Source: Cyrtodaria siliqua
Taxonomy: Eukaryota; Mollusca; Bivalvia; Adapedonta; Hiatellidae
DNA: 64,000 nt
Direction of reading: 5' to 3'
NCBI GenBank assembly: GCA_037043455.1
Contig: JAWPHD010011274.1
Location: forward strand, 1 to 64,000
The translations under genes and the position numbers were made by a program. Shown in pieces: positions 53,481-62,771 of this stretch (the first letter of the stretch is position 1; each line of letters opens with the position of its first letter). The notes beneath the pieces were generated by a model that had not been told where the DNA came from, did not search any database, and saw only the letters and a list, made by a program, of their open reading frames with translations.

Positions 53481-54180
53481 TAGAATATGTTGTGTTTTTT
53501 TCAGAATAACAAGGCCTGCAAAGTTTTGTTGAAATTCGGCAAGGGTTTCAGAAAAAATAGTCCTGACAAAGATTGTGTATTAAAACCTTTAAAGCCGGGG
53601 CCATAACTCCGCCAACAATCAGTCAACCCGAACACGGTGACGATATGCATAACTAGATTTAGTACTGATCAAGCCTGATAAATTTCATTAAAATCCAGGC
53701 AAATGAAGGTCATATTGTCTTAATGAGGCAAAATACAGCATTTTTAAATAAATCAAGGGCAGTAACTCCGGTTTTACCAATCTGATTAGGCTGGTTTTCA
53801 AACTAGTCCAAGCTTCCAATGGTATCAACGATCGGGTGAAGTTTGTAAAAGATCCGACGAAAAATTAAAGCCCTATTGTGTTAACGAAGCAAAATTATAG
53901 CATATTTCAGAAATTCAAGGGCCATAACTCCGGCATAAATGGTCCAATCTGGCTGGTTTTCAAATTCGTCCGAGCTTTCAATGATATCAACAATCTGGTA
54001 AAGTTTTGGAAAAGATTCAATGAACATGAGTGTCCACTGGACACAAAATACGTCCGTCGAAAGTGGATCATTTGTAACTGTGATAACAGACGGATGGATG
54101 GACAATGTCATGACATAATACAAACTCCGTTGTTGCCAGGGTGATTGGTCTGGTTTTCGAACTTGACCGAGTTTCATCAA
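53481..54180 (+). repeat. Mosaic of bivalve-type repeat modules
   Basis: Several diverged modules follow each other, with hallmark phrases 'ggccataactccg' (53601, 53930), 'ctggttttcaaa' (53790, 53955) and 'gtaaag/gtaaaagat' (about 53848, 53998). The segment ends near 'gacggatggatggacaatg' (about 54089). ORFs of 88-99 codons at 53878-54180 on both strands lie inside these modules and show no gene-like features. I see no gene here. Confidence 0.7.
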
Positions 54181-54790
54181 GATTGAAAAACAAATAAGTT
54201 ATTGAGGGACATCGTTAAAATTGTCAATTTTCAATTATTAAAGTGCCATAACTCCATTGTTACTGGGGCAATTTTCAATAATGAAAGGGCCACAACTCCA
54301 TTGTTACTGGGTCGATTGGACTAATTTTCGAACTTGACCGATATATTACGCCCATAAACATTATTTCCAAGTTTCATAATGATTGGATAATATGTGTTTG
54401 AGTTAGAGAGCGGACATCGTTAAAATTGTCAATTTTCAATAATTATAGGGGCATAACTCCGTTGTTACCAGGGCGATTGGACTGGGTTTCAAACTTGACC
54501 GAGATATTATTTCTAAGTTTCATAATGATTGGATAATATCTGTTCAGTAAGAGAGAGGATATAGTTGAAATAGTCAATTTTCAATAATTATTAAAAGGGT
54601 CATAACTCCGTTCTTACTGGGGCGATTGGGCTGTTTTTCGAACTTGACCGAGATACTACGCCCATAAACATTATTTCATAATGATTGGATAATATTGGCT
54701 TGAGTTAAAGAGCGGACATCGCAAAACTTAACGGACAGTCGGACGGACAACGCCACATCATAATACGGACAGTCTTGCGATGGTCCTATA
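54180..54790 (+). repeat. Tandem array of a 130-200 bp repeat module, about four copies
   Basis: The phrase 'ggacatcgttaaaattgtc' or its variants begins at about 54207, 54413, 54547 and 54713. Between them recur 'ttactggggcgattgg', 'ttcgaacttgaccgagata', 'acgcccataaacattatt' and 'cataatgattggataatat'. The last copy runs into 'cggacagtcggacggacaacg'. Irregular spacing (206, 134, 166 bp) shows an old, decayed tandem duplication. Non-coding. Confidence 0.8.
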
Positions 54791-54962
54791 CAAATGAAGG
54801 CCCTATCGTGTTAACGAGGACAGATTATAGCATATTTCAGAAAATCAAGGGTCATAACTCAGGTGTAAATCGTATGATCTGGCTGGTTTTCGAACTTGTC
54901 CAAGACTTCATTGCTATAAACAATCTGTGAAAGTTTGGTAATTTTTTAAAAGATCAAAATTA
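54791..54962 (+). repeat. Further repeat module
   Basis: Another copy of the 'agggtcataactc...gatctggctggttttcgaac...aatctgtgaaagtttggt' module. It runs through 'aattaataataaatgaagg' into the right copy of the duplicated module and thus shows the uninterrupted form of the sequence that the satellite edge interrupts at 53281. Confidence 0.7.
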
Positions 54963-55155
54963 ATAATAAATGAAGGTGATTGAGAGGTCACAAGGCAGAA
55001 TATTTATTTTTTCAGAATAACAAGGGTCATACATTAACTCTGCAGTTACTTATCCGATCTGGGTGATTTTCGAATTTATCCCAGCTTTCATAGATATTAA
55101 CATTCTATGAAAGTTTGGTAAAGATCAAATAATAAATGAATGTGCTAGTGTCCAC
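54963..55155 (+). repeat. Dispersed repeat module, right copy of 53281-53480
   Basis: Nearly the same sequence as the module next to the satellite, about 1.68 kb to the left, in the same orientation. Small differences include a missing g in 'catacattaact' and 'tagatatt' for 'tgctatt'. Confidence 0.85.
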
Positions 55156-55520
55156 AAGGCAGAAAATGGCATTTTTCAGCACAAACAATGGCCATAACTC
55201 TGGCTTAAATGGTCCGATCTGGCTGGTTTTCGAACTCGTCCAAGATTTCATTACTATTAACAATATGTGCAAGTTTTGTAAGATCAAATATTAAATGAAC
55301 GTGCAAAACAAGGGCCATAACTCTGGTGTTACTGATCCGATCTGACCGGTTTTCGAACTCATCTGAGCTCTCACTGTTATAAAGAGTTTGGCCATGTTTG
55401 GTTAAGATCGCACGAAAAAAATAAAAGGGGCTAGAGTGTTCACAAGGCAATAGTATTCAGACGGACGGACAACAGATAACACGTCATCCCATTAGCTCTT
55501 GCCAGTAGAGCTGAAAACGA
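55156..55520 (+). repeat. Repeat modules ending in a small terminal hairpin
   Basis: Two more modules (with 'ggccataactctgg' at 55190 and 'ggccataactctggtg' at 55313) end in 'gacggacggacaacag' and a hairpin TAGCTCT-tgccag-TAGAGCT (about 55493-55512) followed by gaaaa. The same type of end is seen at about 56549-56568. This looks like the 3' terminus of the dispersed element family. Confidence 0.65.
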
Positions 55521-55770
55521 CTTGCATTGGGCCAAGGGGGAGGTGGGGTGTGTTATAGGGGGTGGAATGTATTCTGATCAAATTTGGTTAGTATTAAAAT
55601 TGGAAATTCCACAAAAACCAGGTTTTCAATAAGCTACATATACCTACAAAGTTTCATTTCAATATTTGTTTTCATTTAAACTACACAAAGAATAGTTTAG
55701 CTGAAATATCTCACTCCTAACTGAAGTTCTTTCCCAGAAATCAACTCCCAAGCTTCATTTCCATATAACT
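55521..55770. other. Non-coding, nothing recognised
   Basis: Contains a purine-rich run (aagggggaggtggggtg at about 55535) and AT-rich sequence. No ORF, tRNA or repeat family was recognised. Confidence 0.5.
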
Positions 55771-56094
55771 GAATTGAATTGAATGTTGTTTAACGTCTCA
55801 TCAACACAGTATAGGTTATTTAGAGCCGCCCAAGAGAGAGGGGAAGGTTACATAGGAATCCAGGAACCTGCCCTACTCTTATTATCGAATAGATTCCTAT
55901 GGTTCTTTAACGTGCTCGGAGCATAGACCGATACACGGGACCGCCCGGTTGACGTCCCCATCCAATGGACAGGGCTAAGGGAAAGTGTCTTTCCCAAGAA
56001 CACACCGACGGAACTCAGGGGCACCACGGCGAATTGAACCCGGGACCTCCGGTTACAAATCTGACGCGATATCGACTGCGCCATGCCAGCCCTC
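55771..56094 (-). mobile_element. tRNA-derived SINE
   Basis: On the minus strand the element begins with a pol III box A, TGGCGCAGTCG (56083-56073), and a near-consensus box B, GGTTCAATTCG (56040-56030, last base off consensus). Then come a body with 'gggaaagacactttccc' and 'cgttaaagaacc', and a tail 'gacgttaaacaacattcaattcaattc' split over 55798-55771. The order tRNA-like head, body and short-repeat tail is that of a SINE. It probably depends on a LINE elsewhere. The 62- and 78-codon ORFs within it are incidental. Confidence 0.85.
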
Positions 56095-56159
56095 CCTTTC
56101 TATATAAGCAACCTATACAGCAAGTTTTGCTCCAATATCTTATTCCTAACTAAAGTTAT

Positions 56160-56570
56160 TGAGCTTAAACCGTTTTTCTATTTTTAGTAACAGTGACCTT
56201 GACCTTGATCCCAGTGACCCAAAATGCAATCCCAAGCTGGCTGGTTTTCAAACTCGACCAAGGTTTCATCAATATCAGAAATCTGGCAAAGTTTGGGAAA
56301 ATGTTGCTAGTGTTGACAAGACAATATATAGCATCTTTTTGTTAATTCAAGACAAAATGTAGCATTTTTTGTTTTGCTTCTTCAAGGCCAATAACTCCGT
56401 TGTTACTGGTTCGATGTGGCTGGTTTTCGAATTTGTCCGAGCTTTCATGGATATTAATAATCTGATAAAGTTTGGTAAAGATCGGATAACTAATATAGGT
56501 GCTAGAGTGTTGACATCAAAAAGTTAACTGACAAAATACCATGGCATATTAAAGCTAGTAGAGCTGAAAA
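56160..56570 (+). repeat. Two repeat modules with terminal hairpin
   Basis: The first module starts 'gtgaccttgaccttgatccc' and carries 'ggctggttttcaaactcgacc'; the second has 'ggccaataactccgttg', 'gctggttttcgaatttgtcc' and 'agtttggtaaagatcgg'. The pair ends in 'agctagtagagctgaaaa'. Same family as 53.3-55.5 kb. The TGACCTTGACCTTGA run is the same sort of half-site sequence as in the satellite unit. Confidence 0.75.
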
Positions 56571-56689
56571 GTATGAATCGAGGGAGTAACAATAGTTTTG
56601 CACTGACCCCTCGGAATATAAGATGCATTATATAACTCTAAGCTTGGCATGCAGGAATCTAAATTGGCTTATTCCGCTCATCTGAATAA

Positions 56690-56955
56690 TCAATTGGATA
56701 AACGTCTCTGCCGCTCCAGAGATAATCGAAGGTTACCTATGTATCCGGTTACCTTGCCCTACTCTATGTAATAATGTGATAGAATGCCATATCCGGCCTG
56801 GAGGATTGGCTCAAAACACGGGAACATCCGGTTTACGCCCCCAACAACGAAGAGGCTAAAGGACGTATTTTGCCCAAGAATATGTCGAATAACCCCAGTG
56901 TTGCCCGTGAGACTCGAAACCCGCGACGTGCTGCATCATTGTGCAGGCAATTCTG
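56690..56955 (-). mobile_element. Decayed second copy of the tRNA-derived SINE
   Basis: Shares the order of landmarks with 55771-56094 in the same orientation: 'aacgtctctgccg', 'gaaggttaccta', 'cttgccctactct', 'cacgggaacatccggtttacg', 'gaggctaaagga', 'tgcccaagaa'. The pol III boxes are degenerate and there are many substitutions, so this is an older insertion. The 96-codon ORF across it is incidental. Confidence 0.75.
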
Positions 56956-57342
56956 ACCGTATTTGTATACCGAAAAGATATTTGGTTTGGTGTTACTCTG
57001 ATATGTGGATTTATTGCTTCGGTGCCCAACCTTTTGTGGGTATGCAATATTTAAATATAGTCAAATGTAAGTAAAACGTTTTTGAGTTGCTTCCCTTACA
57101 TCAGTGATCCCTATGGCTTTTTTTTTCAAAGGCGGCAAAACTCAATTCCTGTTTTACTGTTTTATAGTAAGGATGAAAAATTAAATCTGAACAAAACTTT
57201 GGTTAATCTAGAATTTTATTCTCCCGCTACGCATTCAAAAATTGAAAACTGTTGAATTTGGACAATAGCTGCTATAAAGGGGAGGTCTATTTTTCCCAGT
57301 TATCGGCAATTTCTATGGCATGTGAATTTATGGATTTTTCAT
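56956..57342. other. AT-rich non-coding DNA, nothing recognised
   Basis: No ORF of interest, no tRNA and no clear repeat were found in this segment. Confidence 0.5.
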
Positions 57343-57346
57343 TTAA

Positions 57347-57920
57347 GGGTGGCCACTGCTGAGGTTTTGGATTTTTGCACTTCCGGAAATTTACATTTGT
57401 TATATTTCAGAAATTATAATAAAACTGGAAAAAATAATTATATAGTAACAAACTAATGCCCAATAGGGATATTTAAGTGCAAAAAAAAAAAAAAAAAATT
57501 AGATATTTTTTTTGACCTGATTTTGTGCCCAAATTTGACCATTTTTAACATAAGCCAAAATTTGGGGTAGGGGTACAAAAGATGGTATTTCTCAAAAACC
57601 GTTCAAGATATTCACTTAATTTAAACTTTATTACAAAGACAAGTGTTAGGATATACAGACAGCAATAAAGAGTATTGTTCCTATTATTTGTTACAGACCT
57701 ATGCCGTTATATGTCAGAGCTCGTTGAAATCTGAAAAAGCACATTTTTTTCTCAGTTTTTATTGAATATCTTTCTTATATGCACATGGCTCAGGTCTTGT
57801 ATATATTGTAGACAAAATATCTGAAAAAGTTTACTGTTCCTTTATCATGAAAAATTGATTGATCACAAATTTAAAAATGCAATTTATAGTAAACTGGGTG
57901 GGCTAAAAATACCACAACCC
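57347..57920. mobile_element. Possible TTAA-flanked inverted-repeat element
   Basis: TTAA at 57343-57346 and 57921-57924 bracket a segment starting GGGTGGCCAC and ending CCACAACCC. The terminal match is only about 8 of 12 bases and no transposase is present. It includes an 18-A run at 57481-57498. Listed as a candidate only, because short inverted ends at TTAA can arise by chance in AT-rich DNA. Confidence 0.3.
57481..57498 (+). repeat. Poly(A) tract of 18 bases
   Basis: A pure A18 run preceded by 'aagtgc'. No recognisable retroelement body or target-site duplication was found next to it, so it may be a simple mononucleotide repeat. Confidence 0.9.
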
Positions 57921-58133
57921 TTAATTTTTCGTCCTAAAGTATGAACTATTACATTAAAAAAGATACCTGTTCTGCAAACCACACTACACACATATAAGTT
58001 GCCATACACAATTTGCAGCTGATTCAGAATTTAAAACCACACTGTGAGAGTGTATTACTAAAGATTACAGTTATATATGATAAGAAATATATTTGTTGGG
58101 AACTTGATTTTATGGAAAATTAATTCCCATGAA

Positions 58134-58285
58134 TGCCGGTGGTGTAGTGGATATGGTGTCCGTCTATCACTCAGAAGTTTGAGGGTTCGAAGCCTGTTGG
58201 GGACCGTTTGTCATCACCTCTATTATATACCAAGTACTGGTTTTACCCAGGAAGCTGCCTCTTGAGTGTTTCTATTATAATAAGT
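58134..58285 (+). mobile_element. tRNA-derived SINE with intact pol III boxes
   Basis: Box A TGGTGTAGTGG (58140-58150) and a perfect box B GGTTCGAAGCC (58184-58194) are separated by 33 bp, the spacing of a tRNA. The 3' acceptor arm does not pair with the 5' end, so this is not a working tRNA gene. A non-tRNA body with 'ccaagtactggttttaccc' and 'aggaagctgcctc' follows. The head is vaguely reminiscent of an arginine tRNA ('gtggataNggNgtc', 'tcagaag'), but that assignment is weak. Confidence 0.75.
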
Positions 58286-58613
58286 TTAAACTATTATTGA
58301 ATAAATAACGACCATTGTTTTTGAGACCTAAAAGAAGCCCCGTTTATTTTTCCCGTCGGGGAGCATCCCCAGGCGACACTTACAAAATATGGTATACTTT
58401 ACATATTTAATACAAAATTGTAATGTACAGTGAGTTTAAGTTCTAGATGGATATATAGGAATGTATTTGTCTAATTCCATATTCATTTCATAAACAAATA
58501 TTCTGACAAGTAATTCTTTAAGTTCATACTTTAACTACTTATATATGCTACAGAGTTACAATTCTTCTTGAATGGTACCAGTTTAGACACTACTGTTTTG
58601 TCTGATCATGACT
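58286..58613. other. Non-coding, nothing recognised
   Basis: AT-rich sequence with one short inverted patch, 'ccgtcggggagcatcccc'. No gene or known repeat was recognised. Confidence 0.45.
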
Positions 58614-58617
58614 TTAA

Positions 58618-58964
58618 AGGGAGTACATCAGGCTTTTCAAAGGGGTCTAGGGGTCCGACTTAAAATTGACAAATAATGATATTTTCTATTTTAAAGCGAC
58701 TAAACATAATGAATGATCCTAAAAATGACCCCTTAGTTACAAGGAAAGTCATTCTGTACAATAATACGTGCTATCCTAGGTGACGCACCAGGGTTAATTT
58801 CTGCATTTTATGCCCGATTTCGTCCTAGCTATATGGTGTATTCGAAGTTTAAACCTTAACAATATGGTTCGAACATCTTATTTTGATGGATATAAGTGTT
58901 TTATCATGAATTAGAACATTTTTATAATTTAAGATATTTCTAGAAAAATCCTGATGTACTCCCT
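58618..58964. mobile_element. MITE-like element with 15-bp perfect terminal inverted repeats
   Basis: The left end AGGGAGTACATCAGG (58618-58632) is the exact complement of the right end CCTGATGTACTCCCT (58950-58964), with partial pairing continuing inward (cttttc against gaaaaa). Both ends are flanked by TTAA (58614-58617 and 58965-58968), consistent with a TTAA target duplication. Reading the ends one base longer, a TA duplication is equally possible. The 347-bp interior has no transposase, so it is a non-autonomous element. Confidence 0.8.
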
Positions 58965-59149
58965 TTAAGGGTCTGAACATATATAGACGGCTTTGACAGG
59001 TGTACTCCAGCAATTGCAGTGGAAACAGCTTCCATTATATTCTGTATATTCTGTTTAATAGAGATTTCATGATATGTATGTGAAGTTGAAGGTATTTGGA
59101 CAAAACAAACAATTCCAATTTTGTGGGTAGTGGGGGTAACAATAAGCCC

Positions 59150-59405
59150 TTATGTGCTTGGTTAAACTTTTATGAAAAGGGGCATAACTGTGCCAAAATA
59201 AAAGTCAGAGTTATTGGATATGTTTAACGACATTCCTTAAGATGAAGTTGTGTGTAAAGTTTTACGAACATAGGTAGAGTACTTTTCAAGTTATGGCCAA
59301 GATTAGGCTGCAGGTTAAAGTGTGGTGGGCGATAGACGACGGCGACAACAGACAAAGGACAAAGTGATCTCTAAGTGTCTGCCATGCTAGGCAGGCAACA
59401 TAAGT
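59150..59405 (+). repeat. Dispersed repeat related to 63160-63420
   Basis: Contains 'atgaaaaggggcataactg', 'aaagtcagagttattgga' and 'taaagttttacgaa', matched by 'atgaaagggagcataactt', 'aaagtcagagttattgga' and similar phrases at about 63284-63335. It ends with 'acgacggcgacaacagac' and a short hairpin tgcc...ggca. Confidence 0.65.
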
Positions 59406-59953
59406 TGTTTTAAACGGATGGTTGAATTGAACCGGACAATCGCTATGTCAATGTGGTTGCGTCAGAGCTCTGTGAAAGCCATGCGGCTAATCAATATTAG
59501 GTCAGCCAACTTTCTGTTTCTTTTTTTTCTGCTGTTTCTTCATCTTTGTTTCAGTTGGTTTCTGGATAAAGAAAACAATAGTTTTAAAAAGAACTTTTAC
59601 TTATAAAACCTGGATGTTCATCAGAACAAAATATTATTTGTGTGCTTCCAAAATGCAGTCTTTTGAAGAAATGTCACTTGAGCCCACTGTTTACCTTATA
59701 TATAAAAGAAACTAACCCGCCAAATAACGGCAAAATTACACTTTAAAACTGTTTATCTTCTACCAGGTGTTCAGGTCACAGAATAATGTATATGTCCTGA
59801 TTGGAAGTGTGGTTTTATTCACGGTTTCTTAAAATATACGATTGAATACCGGTATGCGTAAAATGAATTATGAGTCGGTTTTGAGGTTTGGCCTGGCTGG
59901 TTCAAGCTGTTTATACTGTGCCTATAGAGTTTGGATTCTCAAAACATGTAAAT
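59406..59953. other. Non-coding, nothing recognised
   Basis: A 62-codon ORF (59418-59606) contains a run of Phe/Leu from a T-rich tract and shows no homology I recognise. The rest is AT-rich. Confidence 0.45.
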
Positions 59954-59975
59954 TATATATATATATATATATATA
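59954..59975. repeat. (TA)n microsatellite, 11 units
   Basis: Uninterrupted TA dinucleotides, a simple sequence repeat. Confidence 0.95.
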
Positions 59976-60090
59976 AAACTAATCGTCATTAGGTTTACAA
60001 ACGAAGAACATCTGTTGTAAATTTGGCTGTTGTATATGTTGTAAAAGTTGGCTGTTGTTGGCGGGATAGATACTTAATTATATTTTGCTG

Positions 60091-60272
60091 TGGTCACGAT
60101 TACTGTTAAGGTCACATGATTATTATTGTTAAGGTCATGTGATTATTGTCAAGGTCATGTGATTATTGTTAAGGTCACGTGATTATTGTTAATGTCACGT
60201 TATTATTGTTACGGTAACGTGATTCTTGTTAAGGTCACATGATTATAATTTTAGGTCACATAATTATTGTAT
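60091..60272 (+). repeat. 20-bp minisatellite, about eight to nine copies
   Basis: The consensus 'gattattgttaaggtcacgt' repeats with point changes (aaggtcacat, aaggtcatgt, aatgtcacgt, acggtaacgt). Most copies carry one AAGGTCA nuclear-receptor-type half-site in the same orientation, 20 bp apart, and some overlap a CACGT or CATGTGAT core. No adjacent gene is evident. Confidence 0.9.
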
Positions 60273-60290
60273 TGATTGTTATAAAGTGGA

Positions 60291-60462
60291 TATAATATTG
60301 AAAGTTTGATGAAGACATAAGAAAATGAAAAATGTTCACCCAGAGGTTGACCTCAACAGTGACCTCTATATATGTGTAAGGTCATGTTAATATTGTTATG
60401 ACATGCTTTACATTGTAAATTTGATGTAGAAATAAATACAGAATGAACAAAGTTAAAATTTG
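60291..60462 (+). repeat. Diverged tandem module, first copy
   Basis: Landmarks 'tgaaagtttgatgaagaca', 'aaaatgttcacccaga', 'ttgacctcaacagtgacct', 'attgttatgacatgct' and 'tgtagaaataaata' recur in the same order at 60517-60699. Confidence 0.8.
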
Positions 60463-60516
60463 TTTTACGTCATTTTCAACTCGTGTAAGATTATAACTGA
60501 CGGTAAATGCTAAGTG

Positions 60517-60699
60517 TATAAATACTGAAAGTTTGATAAAGAAATATAACAAACTGAAAAATGAAAAAAATGTTCATCCAGAATTTGACCTCAATTGTGA
60601 CCTTTATAAGGACATGTTACTATTGTTATGATGTGCTATACATTGTAAGTTTTATGTAGAAATAAATATGAAGAAATGATAAAAAGTTAAAAGATTTTG
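60517..60699 (+). repeat. Diverged tandem module, second copy
   Basis: Same order of landmarks as 60291-60462, with many substitutions and small indels ('aaatgttcatccaga', 'ttgacctcaattgtgacct', 'attgttatgatgtgct'). The copies are separated by about 55 bp. Confidence 0.8.
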
Positions 60700-61078
60700 T
60701 AAAGCTTCAAGCAGGATGACAGCAACATCACCCATGTTTTGCTTTTTTCTTCAAAAATACAACACAAATATTGAGTGCCCGTGCATCCCACCCATCACTC
60801 TGCTTATATAAAATGTATACAAAGAAATAAATGGGATCTTAAGCCCCTTTCACATACATAAGGCCTCATTGATACAGAAACCTCATAGGGAGATGTGACA
60901 AATGATGAAGCTTTTCATTGGACAGTTTTTCATCAGACATCGACACAGAAAAACCCTGTTTGGTAGAAGTCTGGCAGGGCAGAGGTCTGCAACCCTAAAG
61001 CACAAGGCCTTATGCACCAAGCCACCGAGGCCACCACGTATATTCAAACACACAATACCAAACATACTTCTGTTTTAC
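60700..61078. other. Non-coding downstream of the minus-strand exon (intron or 3' region)
   Basis: This follows the exon at 61079-61207 in the direction of transcription. A 98-codon plus-strand ORF and a 60-codon minus-strand ORF overlap around 60883-61065, in a stretch with 'gtggtggcctcggtggc' (minus strand) that looks like a dispersed repeat. No further exon in the required phase was identified with confidence. Confidence 0.4.
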
Positions 61079-61207
61079 TTTTCCCAGCGTGTGTACTGTC
61101 GGACACTGTTTCCTTTCTGCTACGTTCCTCCACCTCCATATCATTTAGGTCAAAGTCTGAAGCTTCGCTCTCCTCATCATCGTCTGCTTCCCCCTTGAAA
61201 TCTTTAT
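61079..61207 (-). CDS. Exon of an unidentified acidic, serine-rich protein (downstream of the two exons seen)
   Basis: Read on the minus strand, the exon follows a 3' splice site 'tctgttgacag' (AG at 61209-61208) and ends before a 5' splice site GTAAAA (61078 downwards). It is 129 nt: two bases completing a codon, 42 whole codons, then one base, so both junctions are phase 1 and the exon is symmetric. The product begins KDFKGEADDDEESEASDFD and continues through NDMEVEERSR to STHAGK. It is very rich in Asp, Glu and Ser, with several S-x-x-D/E positions of the kind phosphorylated by CK2, and no domain I recognise. Its first two bases (AT) join the single A left by the upstream exon to give an Asn codon without a frame break, strong evidence that the pair is spliced. 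Function unknown; a disordered region of a nuclear protein is the likeliest reading. Confidence 0.72.
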
Positions 61208-62771
61208 CTGTCAACAGATAGATAGATATCATTATTTTATGCAAACATAAGGCATTACCCTCAAGAAATGTTTATCTGTCAACAGATATAAACAAATCAA
61301 TGAGACAACTCTGAAAACAATGAATTCAACGACAGAAAAAACACTAAATGATTCACTAACAACAGTGGGTCAATAAAAGAGGTCTATTAAGTTTAGAGAA
61401 AAAGTGTTTCTTTTAAGATTTCCAAAAACATAATTCCATTTTAAACTGTGATCCGAGGGCATGCTAATGTTTAGTCCCAGGGTCACCTTTAAACTTAACT
61501 TGGATGGTAGAGGACTATAAGTTGAAGATTCATGCAAAATATAACACATTATTGCTTAAAATTTCAAAGAAGATTTTGTAAGATTTTTCTATTTATTAAA
61601 TTCTATGTAAAACTGTGACCCCGGGACAAAATCATATGAACAAGCTTGGTAGAGTAACACAAGCTTATGTCATTCAAACTATTAGATCTCTAGCTTTTTT
61701 ACTTTCAGACAAGTTTTTTAAAGTTTTCCTTATATGTCTATGTAAAACATACAAAATCTCTATAAACAACACTTAGGGCGGACACAGCCAGTGTTGACGC
61801 TGTAGGCCTCATTTGAACAAAACTGATACGGTAGTATAGGAGTTGGCGATCATTAATAAGAAACATTTTAAAATCTGTTCTTGAGAATAAGATTTTTTAT
61901 TAAGGTTTCAACCTTTTATGGTAATGGCGGCCATCTTGGATGTCGTGTGGACCTAATTTTACCAAATTTGGAAAACAATGACTTAAGTTCCTCCTTGACC
62001 AAGTGGTTTCTTAGGAGAAGTTGTTTAAAGCAAAAATGATTTATGACGATGGATGGACGACGGGCGAAGAATGATACCAATAGGTAACCTTTGAGCCTTC
62101 AGCTCTAAGGTATAAAGATAACAAACGGAAAAGAAGTATGATAGCTTAGGTCTACACCATACCGCCAAAATGAGATTTACCAATATGGTATTCAGTCTTC
62201 CCCAATTTGGGTTTAACTTGAGCGATATGATTTATCTGGTTTAAAGAAACAAAGATAATGCAGCAGAAAGAGACGATGTTATGTACATCTCTACTTCATA
62301 CTGATGCTTCTCATAAAGTTTCCTGAAAATCCATTACGGGATTATGGAGAAATAGCGTGGACAAGACTTTTGTGTGAAAATTGTCTAAAGGCTTTAATTA
62401 ACTCTGTCAAAAACATCAAACCTGATCGAGAAGATGTTATGCACATCTCCGCTTCATACTGATGCTTAAGGTAAAGTTTCATGAAAATCCATCATGGAGT
62501 TATGGCAAACATTTTGTGTGAAAATAATCACAACTCCGTCAAAAACAATGAACCGGAACGAGACAATGTTATGCGCATCTCCACTTCATACAGAGAAGTT
62601 TATAAAGTTTTGTGAAAATCCATTAAGGGGTTATGGAGAAATAAATCTGCCAAAAATCATTCAACTTGAACACAATGATGACAGACGACACGACATCCCA
62701 ACAGCTCTGCTGGCTAAAAAATGATATAAAAATGTATATATACATATATATATAGATAGATACAAACTTAC
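61208..62771 (-). other. Intron of the minus-strand gene, filled with repeats
   Basis: It is bounded by a perfect GTAAGT donor (62771-62766) and a TTGACAG acceptor (ending 61208). Inside, 62270-62650 holds three copies of a roughly 150-bp module ('atctcYRcttcatac', 'aaagttt...tgaaaatccat', 'ggNNttatgg'), and 61924-61940 carries 'atggcggccatcttgga', shared with the satellite unit. A (TA)n-like tract lies at about 62732-62758. The size, 1564 bp, is ordinary for an invertebrate intron. Confidence 0.65.
62270..62712 (+). repeat. Three-copy repeat module within the intron
   Basis: The phrase 'gatgttatgNacatctc' or 'aatgttatgcgcatctc' begins at about 62275, 62431 and 62565. Each copy continues with 'cttcatac', 'aaagttt', 'gaaaatccat' and 'ttatgg'. 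The array ends 'gacgacacgacatcccaaca' and 'gctctgctggcta', the same type of terminus as other dispersed modules here. The 76-codon ORF (62494-62724) lies within it and is incidental. Confidence 0.8.

Noticed and set aside
53881..54180. 99-codon minus-strand and 88-codon plus-strand ORFs
   Set aside because: Both lie in dispersed repeat modules, overlap on opposite strands and have no recognisable features.
57481..57498. Poly(A) tail of a processed pseudogene or LINE
   Set aside because: No coding remnant, polyadenylation context or target-site duplication was found beside it.
58134..58210. Functional tRNA gene
   Set aside because: The boxes are present, but the acceptor stem does not pair and a SINE body follows.
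60902..61221. 98- and 69-codon plus-strand ORFs
   Set aside because: They are antisense to the well-supported minus-strand exon at 61079-61207, and their Ser/Pro-rich ends are the complement of its acidic codons.
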